Shown here: in pieces, positions 8,896 to 13,288 of the stretch
Layout: every line of letters starts with the position of its first letter
How positions within the stretch are numbered: the stretch's first letter is position 1
Source: Gammaproteobacteria bacterium
GTDB lineage: Bacteria; Pseudomonadota; Gammaproteobacteria; S012-40
Length of the DNA: 13,288 bases
Assembly (NCBI GenBank): GCA_026982215.1
Contig: JALSHN010000302.1
Span: 1 to 13,288, forward strand
Direction: 5' to 3'
Program-made: the position numbers and the translations under genes
Notes under the pieces: generated by a model
Told to the model about the DNA's origin: nothing
Databases searched by the model: none
The model's input: the letters and a program-made list of their open reading frames with translations, nothing else

Positions 8896-9493
8896 GGCCA
8901 TTGCCCTGGCGTTCACCGGCGCCTCCGGCGCCGTCTATGGGCTGCGTTTGTTGGAGGTGTTACGCCGCGTGGGTGAGGACGTGCTGTTGATGGTCTCGCC
9001 CCCGGCGCGGGTGGTGCTGGCCACTGAGGTCGAACTCAACCTCCCGGGCTCGCCCAAAGAAATGGAAACGGCATTGTCTCGGCGCTATCCCGGCGAGGGA
9101 ACATTGCGGGTGTTCGGTCCGGCCCAATGGATGGCCCCGGTGGCCTCGGGTTCCAATGCCCCTCGGGCGATGGTGGTCTGTCCCTGTTCCATGGGGACCC
9201 TGGCGGCCATCGCCCAGGGCCACAGCCGCTCGCTGCTGGAGCGGGCCGCCGACGTGGCCATCAAAGAACGGCGCCGTCTGATCCTGGTGCCTCGGGAGAC
9301 GCCCTTTTCGGCCATCCATCTGGAACACATGCTCAAGCTGGCCCGGCTGGGGGTCACCATCCTCCCGGCCAACCCGGGGTTCTATCATCGCCCGCAACGG
9401 CTGGAGGAGTTGGTGGATTTCGTCGTCGCCCGCATCCTCGACCACCTGGAGGTTGCACACGACCTCACCCAGCGCTGGGGCGAGGCCGACTAG
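8882..9493 (+). CDS. ubiX: Flavin prenyltransferase UbiX
   Basis: UbiX attaches a dimethylallyl group to FMN, producing the prenylated flavin cofactor needed by the decarboxylase UbiD in ubiquinone synthesis. The 203-residue protein has the flavoprotein Rossmann fold. TGASGAVYG lies at residues 12-20. The other family motifs are VASGSNAPRAMVVCPCSMGTLAAIA, a basic KERRRLILVPRETPFSAIHLEHM segment and LPANPGFYHRP. Start and stop agree with family length. The start lies within the last codons of mpl, giving translational coupling between a murein recycling enzyme and a quinone cofactor enzyme. Its TAG stop overlaps the stop of the convergent kinase gene. Confidence 0.96.
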   Translation: MEARKAIALAFTGASGAVYGLRLLEVLRRVGEDVLLMVSPPARVVLATEVELNLPGSPKEMETALSRRYPGEGTLRVFGPAQWMAPVASGSNAPRAMVVCPCSMGTLAAIAQGHSRSLLERAADVAIKERRRLILVPRETPFSAIHLEHMLKLARLGVTILPANPGFYHRPQRLEELVDFVVARILDHLEVAHDLTQRWGEAD

Positions 9494-10368
9494 TCCAGGG
9501 CCCGTTCCACCCCCTCGAACCCCCGCAGGCCACATTTGTAACCGGCCAGCCGGTTGGCGAGTTCCAGGGCCTCGGGCCATTCCAAACCACACAAGCGCGC
9601 ATGGATGATGCCGGCGTTGAAGGTATCGCCCGCCCCCAAGGTATCCACCAATCGCTGGGGAGGGTGGGGCGGGCCGTGGAGTATCCCGCCATCGGGAAGA
9701 GACAGCCATGCCCCCTCACCGCCCCAGGTGCAGCACAACACTGCCCTCGGGGCCAAGGGCCGCTGAGCCTTCAGGAAGGCCTCCGGGGTGGGGAAACCGC
9801 GCTCATGGGCGTAGTGGCGGGAGAACAGGATCAGGGGGAAGCGGCTGAACAAGGCCTCGATCCCCGGACGCGGTTTTTCCACTTCCAGGGAGCGCGGCAG
9901 GTGGGGATGGTGCTGGACCAAGTGGTCGACCATTCGGGTCAATTCATCCACCGCCCGTCCTTCGAAATGGATCCAGCGGTAATCTCCGTGGCACAGGGTG
10001 AGAAAGACCGCCGCGGGGTACTCCGGCAGGTCGCGGTAATGGACGATGGTCCGTGTCCCGGTGGTTCGTGAGAGAGTGACGTAAGAGGTGGGCACCTTGC
10101 CTTGCACCAGCCCCCGGGCAGGGGTGATGTCCACCCCGTGGGCGGTGAGATCGTCGAGGATCACCCGGGCATCGGGTTCTTCGGCCCAGGTGCCCGCCCA
10201 GGCGCAGCGGTGCCCCAGCCGGGCCAGCACCACCAGGGTATTGGTGACGTTGCCTCCCCGTACCCGACGTTGGGCGAGGGCGCGGACCTCCTCGTCCTCG
10301 GCGGGGGTGTGTTCCACCTCGTTGACGATGTCCAGGGTGGCGATCCCCACCCCCAGGACGTCGATCAT
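9490..10368 (-). CDS. PfkB-family sugar kinase, ketohexokinase-like
   Basis: This is a ribokinase-family (PfkB) enzyme of 292 residues, expected to phosphorylate a small sugar or related alcohol with ATP in the cytoplasm. The amino-terminal signature is RRVRGGNVTNTLVVLARLG (GGN at 38-40). The carboxy-terminal signature is VDTLGAGDTFNAG, with the catalytic base Asp248. It resembles animal ketohexokinase more than the usual bacterial fructokinases. Shared landmarks, recalled from human KHK, are RWIHFEGR (131-138), EVEKPR (162-167) and AGYKCGLRGFEG (275-286). Phosphorylation of fructose or another ketose at C1 is therefore a reasonable guess, but substrate cannot be read from sequence. The ATG overlaps the stop of the upstream zinc-ribbon gene, and AAGGA lies very close to it. 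The TAG stop shares CTAG with ubiX. Confidence 0.88.
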   Translation of the reverse strand: MIDVLGVGIATLDIVNEVEHTPAEDEEVRALAQRRVRGGNVTNTLVVLARLGHRCAWAGTWAEEPDARVILDDLTAHGVDITPARGLVQGKVPTSYVTLSRTTGTRTIVHYRDLPEYPAAVFLTLCHGDYRWIHFEGRAVDELTRMVDHLVQHHPHLPRSLEVEKPRPGIEALFSRFPLILFSRHYAHERGFPTPEAFLKAQRPLAPRAVLCCTWGGEGAWLSLPDGGILHGPPHPPQRLVDTLGAGDTFNAGIIHARLCGLEWPEALELANRLAGYKCGLRGFEGVERALD

Positions 10369-10712
10369 CCGTCCTTGGCGGCTGGCGTGGCCTTGGCCCG
10401 CGTCACCGCCGGGCGCATGCGTGAGAGGGGAATGTAGAGCCCCACCGCCTCCAACGCCAGCCAGCCCGCCAGCACCACCACGGCGTAGAGCAGGCTCATG
10501 CCGGGCTCATCGAGTTGATACTCGATGTAGGCCAGGTAACCGAACAACAAAAAATTCCACACCAGGGCGAAATAGAGCAACGCCAGCAGGATGGGCTGAT
10601 CGCAGGATCGGCCACCGCAGCGCGGGCAGGTGAGATCCTTCCATTTGCCGGCCAGGAACTTGTCTCTCACCCCGAACACCGGGGCCTGGCAATGGGGACA
10701 GGAGAACTTCAT
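10365..10712 (-). CDS. Small zinc-ribbon protein with two membrane helices
   Basis: I do not recognise this as a named gene. The 115-residue product begins MKFSCPHCQ. It has two CxxC pairs (Cys5/Cys8 and Cys29/Cys32) that can bind one zinc ion as a ribbon, plus a further Cys37. Two hydrophobic segments (about 41-63 and 71-95) and a basic tail follow. It is probably an inner-membrane protein with the ribbon in the cytoplasm. An upstream in-frame ATG at 10778 would add 22 arginine-rich residues. I prefer 10712 because GAGG lies 6 bp upstream and the zinc ribbon then starts the protein. Its TGA overlaps the ATG of the kinase gene, so the two are translationally coupled. The family resembles small proteins with a CPxC ribbon of unknown function. 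Confidence 0.75.
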   Translation of the reverse strand: MKFSCPHCQAPVFGVRDKFLAGKWKDLTCPRCGGRSCDQPILLALLYFALVWNFLLFGYLAYIEYQLDEPGMSLLYAVVVLAGWLALEAVGLYIPLSRMRPAVTRAKATPAAKDG

Positions 10713-10718
10713 GGGACG

Positions 10719-10722
10719 CCTC
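10719..10722 (-). promoter_or_regulatory. Ribosome binding site selecting the 10712 start of the zinc-ribbon gene
   Basis: On the minus strand GAGG precedes the ATG at 10712 with a 6-bp spacer. The alternative upstream ATG at 10778 also falls upstream of the predicted promoter start, which would exclude it if that promoter is real. Confidence 0.6.
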
Positions 10723-10738
10723 GTGATGATGGATGCCC

Positions 10739-10750
10739 GCCGATATCGGC
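10739..10750. repeat. 12-bp perfect palindrome in the divergent gap
   Basis: GCCGATATCGGC is a perfect palindrome without a spacer, in the leader of the minus-strand zinc-ribbon gene. A half-site copy, GCCGATA, recurs at 10807-10813. It could be a second regulator site or a chance palindrome in GC-rich DNA. Confidence 0.4.
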
Positions 10751-10756
10751 ATCGGT

Positions 10757-10771
10757 ACTGGTGTGACCAGT
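10757..10771. promoter_or_regulatory. Candidate GntR/FadR-type operator
   Basis: ACTGGTGTGACCAGT is a perfect inverted repeat of two 6-bp arms with a 3-bp centre. It fits TGGT-N3-ACCA, the pattern bound by FadR-subfamily GntR regulators (FadR, PdhR and LldR types). The core CTGGTnnGACCAG is identical to that of the E. coli fadB FadR site as I recall it. It overlaps the possible minus-strand -10 element, a position typical of repression, and lies 91 bp before the plus-strand TraF-like gene. No GntR gene is visible in the window, so the regulator is unknown. Confidence 0.55.
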
Positions 10772-10777
10772 TTATCA
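10769..10777 (-). promoter_or_regulatory. Possible extended -10 promoter of the zinc-ribbon/kinase unit
   Basis: On the minus strand the bases read TGATAAACT, that is TGn followed by TAAACT, which matches four of six consensus -10 bases. No good -35 is seen at the expected spacing. Transcription would start near 10762, inside the inverted repeat at 10757-10771. It lies in the most AT-rich patch of the divergent gap. No equally good plus-strand promoter was found. Confidence 0.35.
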
Positions 10778-10862
10778 AAAGCGATGTTCAAAGAACGGAG
10801 GTGATTGCCGATAGCTAAGACCACGAGCCCACGGGATCAACCCAATCCAAGGAGACAGACGG

Positions 10863-12161
10863 ATGCGACCGCTCATTCTGGCCACCACCCTTGCCCTGGC
10901 GGGCACCGGCGCCTCGGCCACGCCGGTGTTCCACAACTCCGGTCCCAATCTCAGCTTCGGCAACCTCTCCAATCCCCAGAATCTGGTGTCCTACGTCACC
11001 AATCCCGCCGCCCCGGCCGCGGCCAACGGCAGCATCGGCGGCGGTTTCGGCTTCGGCCTGCTGAGCTCGGTGGGTGCGGATGTCGAGATCGGCGACGTCC
11101 CCGACCTGGAGCAACGCCTGCAGGCTGTCTCCGACAAGCTGGATCAAGTCACCAGCGACATCACCGTGGCTGGCGAACTCAAAGAAGACATCGACGATCT
11201 GGTGGCCACCCTGGGGGCGCAACAATACCTGCTCAACGTCGGTGTGGCGAGCCACCTGCCGCTGACGCCGATGTATCTCTCCGGTGACTGGGGGGCCATT
11301 GCCGTGGACGTCAACATCGCCGTCCAGAGCCGGGTCTCGGTGCTCGACGGGCCCACCGAGGTGGTGCTGGTGGACGGCGGATTCCAGCCCAAGACCGACA
11401 GCGCCCTCTACCTCAAGGCCGCCACCGTGGGTGAGGTCTCCCTGAGCTACAGCCGTTCGCTGTTCGATCTCGGCGGGGCCGGGCGGCTCTACGGTGGCGT
11501 GCGCGGCAACTACTACGCCGTGGGCCTGGCCAAGACCCTCGCCGGCGTGGCGGTGGCCGACGAATTCCAGCAACTGGTGGAAGACGAGCTCAACAAGGAC
11601 CGCCAGCTTCAATCCGGTTTCGGGGTGGACCTGGGGATGATGCTGGTGGGGCGCCACCACCGGCTCGGCGCCACGGTGAAGAACGTCAACAGCCCCAGTT
11701 TCCAATACGACCCCGTGGGGGTGAATTGCGACCAGCTCCAGGGAGCCAGCCAGGACAGCTGTTACATCGCCCAGCTCCATGCCGATCGCATCGACCTGCA
11801 AGAGACCTGGGTGATGGACCCGCAGGTGAAGCTGGAGGCCGCCTGGTTCACCGCCGACCAGACTTGGCTCATCGGGGTCTCCGCCGACTCCAACCCGGTG
11901 AACGACCCCCTGGGCAACCAGATCCAGATGGTGAGCGTCGCCGCCGGTTACGCCACCCGTAGTTGGTGGATCCCGGGATTTCGCTTGGGTTACCACCAGA
12001 ACCTCGCCGGCACCCAACTGAGCTGGGCCACCCTCGGGCTCACCCTGTTCAAATCGGTGAACCTGGACGTGGCCTATGGGCTGGACACCCTACGTTACGA
12101 CGCCAGCACCGAAGTGCCGCGCAAGGTCGCCCTCAATCTGGGCATCGAACTCACCTTCTGA
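10863..12161 (+). CDS. TraF-like outer-membrane beta-barrel protein
   Basis: The 432-residue protein has a signal peptide (residues 1-19, cleavage likely after ASA) and ends in LNLGIELTF, a terminal Phe strand typical of outer-membrane barrels. A predicted amphipathic helical stretch (about 80-118) follows a Gly-rich entry. The rest consists of alternating strands, including LSYSRSLFDLGGAGRLYGGVRGNYYAVGLAKTL and LGATVKNVNSPSFQY. This layout matches the chromosomal proteins called conjugal transfer TraF (Pfam TraF_2 type), whose role is unknown. No conjugation genes are nearby, so the name should not be read as function. Cys289 and Cys300 flank a short loop and could form a disulfide. AAGGAG at 10849-10854 lies 8 bp before the ATG and supports this start. 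The downstream lipoprotein gene begins 19 bp after the stop. FadL-like transport is an alternative. Confidence 0.72.
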   Translation: MRPLILATTLALAGTGASATPVFHNSGPNLSFGNLSNPQNLVSYVTNPAAPAAANGSIGGGFGFGLLSSVGADVEIGDVPDLEQRLQAVSDKLDQVTSDITVAGELKEDIDDLVATLGAQQYLLNVGVASHLPLTPMYLSGDWGAIAVDVNIAVQSRVSVLDGPTEVVLVDGGFQPKTDSALYLKAATVGEVSLSYSRSLFDLGGAGRLYGGVRGNYYAVGLAKTLAGVAVADEFQQLVEDELNKDRQLQSGFGVDLGMMLVGRHHRLGATVKNVNSPSFQYDPVGVNCDQLQGASQDSCYIAQLHADRIDLQETWVMDPQVKLEAAWFTADQTWLIGVSADSNPVNDPLGNQIQMVSVAAGYATRSWWIPGFRLGYHQNLAGTQLSWATLGLTLFKSVNLDVAYGLDTLRYDASTEVPRKVALNLGIELTF

Positions 12162-12180
12162 CGGCTACGCGAGGAATCCT

Positions 12181-13288
12181 ATGAAAACGACCCGTAAGCT
12201 TCTCCCCCTGGCGATCCTCGCCGCCCTCGGCCTCAGCGCCGGCTGCAGCGTCACCGAGCAAGACAGCGGCACCGGCGGCGAGGCCACCGTGGATGGCCTG
12301 GCGGTGGACGGCTACCTGGCCGGCGCCGTGGTCTACGTGGACACCAACGACAACAACGCCCTGGATGCCTGGGAGCCCAGCGCCATCACCGACGGTGACG
12401 GCTACTACAGCTTCAACCCCAACACCAACACCGACTACTGCACCCTGCCCAAAGGCGACACCCGCCGGGTGCATTGCCTCGCGGTCACCGCCGCCTTGGG
12501 TGAGGTGACCTTGCGGGTGAGCGGTGGTTATGACCTGATCACCAAGGAACCCTTCGAGGGCACCATGGCGGTGAAGGTGGACCTGGAGCGGGCCGCGGCC
12601 GGCGATGCAGTCACCGTCAACCCCATCACCAGTCTGCTGGATCTGATGGACCCCAGCGCTCAGGCCCAGTGGCTGAGTAGCGAGGGCCTCGATGAAGCAG
12701 CGGTACGCGGTGACCTGCTGAATGGACTGGCCGTGGCCGAGGACCGCAGTGACGAGGCCGACCCAGTCACCGCCAGCGACCTCGATCCAGTGCGTCTGGC
12801 CTGGCGGATCCACAAACTGGTGGACGTCTTCGCCGCCCGCCTGGAGGCGGCTTACGATCCCGATCAATTCGGCACCAGCGGACAGCCCGACGATGCCACC
12901 CACTTCGTCTACCAGGCCTTGGCTGAGGTGATCGCCCAGGCCCAGAACGACTCCAGCCTCACCACCGCCACCATCCTGGCGGACAACAACAAACTGCAAT
13001 CGGTACTCCAAAGGGCTGCCGAGCTGATCAGCGCCGCTGGGATCACCGGCACCGGCCTGAGCACCGCCGAAGAGCAGGATCTGGCTGCCTGGGGAGTCGA
13101 TCTGGCCACCGCGGTGACGACCATGTTCACCGGGGTGAGCACCAAGGGCGACCTGGAGGCCCGCGCCCGTGCCATCGAGGTGATCACCGCCCTGATGCGC
13201 GATACCAACAATCTCACCCTGAGCACCCCGATGCCCGCCGCGCTGCAGAACGCCCTGACCCTGGCTGGCGACAGCGCCTATCTGGCCA
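12181..13288 (+). CDS. Probable lipoprotein with EF-hand-like loop (3' end outside window)
   Basis: The frame opens at ATG 12181, with GAGGA 5 bp upstream, and stays open for 369 codons to the window edge. The start MKTTRKLLPLAILAALGLSAGC is a lipoprotein signal with the lipid-carrying Cys at residue 22. Residues 38-80 form a small beta domain of the kind often found in bacterial surface lipoproteins (VDGYLAGAVVYVDTN...EPSAITDGDGYYSF). Within it, residues 54-65 place D, N, N, D and E at positions 1, 3, 5, 9 and 12, as in a calcium-binding EF-hand loop. Cys87 and Cys99 may pair. The remainder appears largely alpha-helical and acidic, with no family I recognise. It is probably co-transcribed with the TraF-like gene. 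The product would be anchored in the outer membrane, facing periplasm or outside. Function is unknown. Confidence 0.8.
   Translation, partial: MKTTRKLLPLAILAALGLSAGCSVTEQDSGTGGEATVDGLAVDGYLAGAVVYVDTNDNNALDAWEPSAITDGDGYYSFNPNTNTDYCTLPKGDTRRVHCLAVTAALGEVTLRVSGGYDLITKEPFEGTMAVKVDLERAAAGDAVTVNPITSLLDLMDPSAQAQWLSSEGLDEAAVRGDLLNGLAVAEDRSDEADPVTASDLDPVRLAWRIHKLVDVFAARLEAAYDPDQFGTSGQPDDATHFVYQALAEVIAQAQNDSSLTTATILADNNKLQSVLQRAAELISAAGITGTGLSTAEEQDLAAWGVDLATAVTTMFTGVSTKGDLEARARAIEVITALMRDTNNLTLSTPMPAALQNALTLAGDSAYLA

Noticed and set aside
9127..10071. Plus-strand open frame across ubiX and the kinase gene
   Set aside because: It runs through two well-supported genes in other frames, and its Pro/Gly/Arg-rich translation is typical of an antisense or shifted shadow.
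10815..12017. Minus-strand open frame of 400 codons opposite the TraF-like gene
   Set aside because: The plus strand has a signal peptide, a good ribosome site and barrel features. The minus product is rich in His, Gly and Val with no domain.
10863..12161. Part of a conjugation system, as the TraF name would suggest
   Set aside because: No relaxase, type IV secretion, pilus or integrase genes are present, the context is chromosomal housekeeping, and the protein is a beta-barrel type unlike the thioredoxin-like F-plasmid TraF.

Overview
The window is GC-rich chromosomal DNA from a gammaproteobacterium. The last ATP synthase genes are followed directly by glmU and glmS, an order known from enterobacteria and many other gammaproteobacteria, and the protein sequences resemble the E. 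coli versions closely. The high GC content and the non-enteric downstream genes (mpl-ubiX, a ketohexokinase-like kinase, a TraF-like outer-membrane protein) suggest a GC-rich non-enteric lineage. I cannot name the genus from sequence alone. No mobile element, CRISPR array, tRNA or rRNA was seen.

Region 1 (1-3680): the 3' part of atpA, then complete atpG, atpD and atpC, all on + with short gaps. These encode the alpha, gamma, beta and epsilon subunits of F1. A strong intrinsic terminator follows atpC.

Region 2 (3700-9493): a cell-envelope block on +. glmU and glmS carry out the amino-sugar steps leading to UDP-GlcNAc. Next comes a small unrecognised multi-pass membrane protein, preceded by a possible extended -10 promoter that would give a leaderless mRNA. 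Then come mpl (murein tripeptide recycling) and ubiX (prenyl-FMN synthesis for ubiquinone). Together they join de novo amino-sugar synthesis, peptidoglycan recycling and a quinone cofactor enzyme in one tight run.

Region 3 (9490-10712): a two-gene unit on -. A zinc-ribbon/two-helix membrane protein comes first and overlaps by 4 bp a PfkB-family kinase that resembles animal ketohexokinase along its whole length. The kinase stop codon and the ubiX stop codon share the same CTAG.

Region 4 (10713-10862): a 150-bp divergent regulatory gap. It holds a 15-bp perfect inverted repeat of the GntR/FadR operator type, which overlaps a possible extended -10 promoter for the minus-strand unit, and a separate 12-bp palindrome.

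Region 5 (10863-13288): on +, a TraF-like outer-membrane beta-barrel protein with a signal peptide, then, 19 bp on, a lipoprotein with an EF-hand-like acidic loop that runs off the window. This pair, with the divergent kinase unit and the shared operator, is the least conventional part of the window. The first 9.5 kb is mostly housekeeping.
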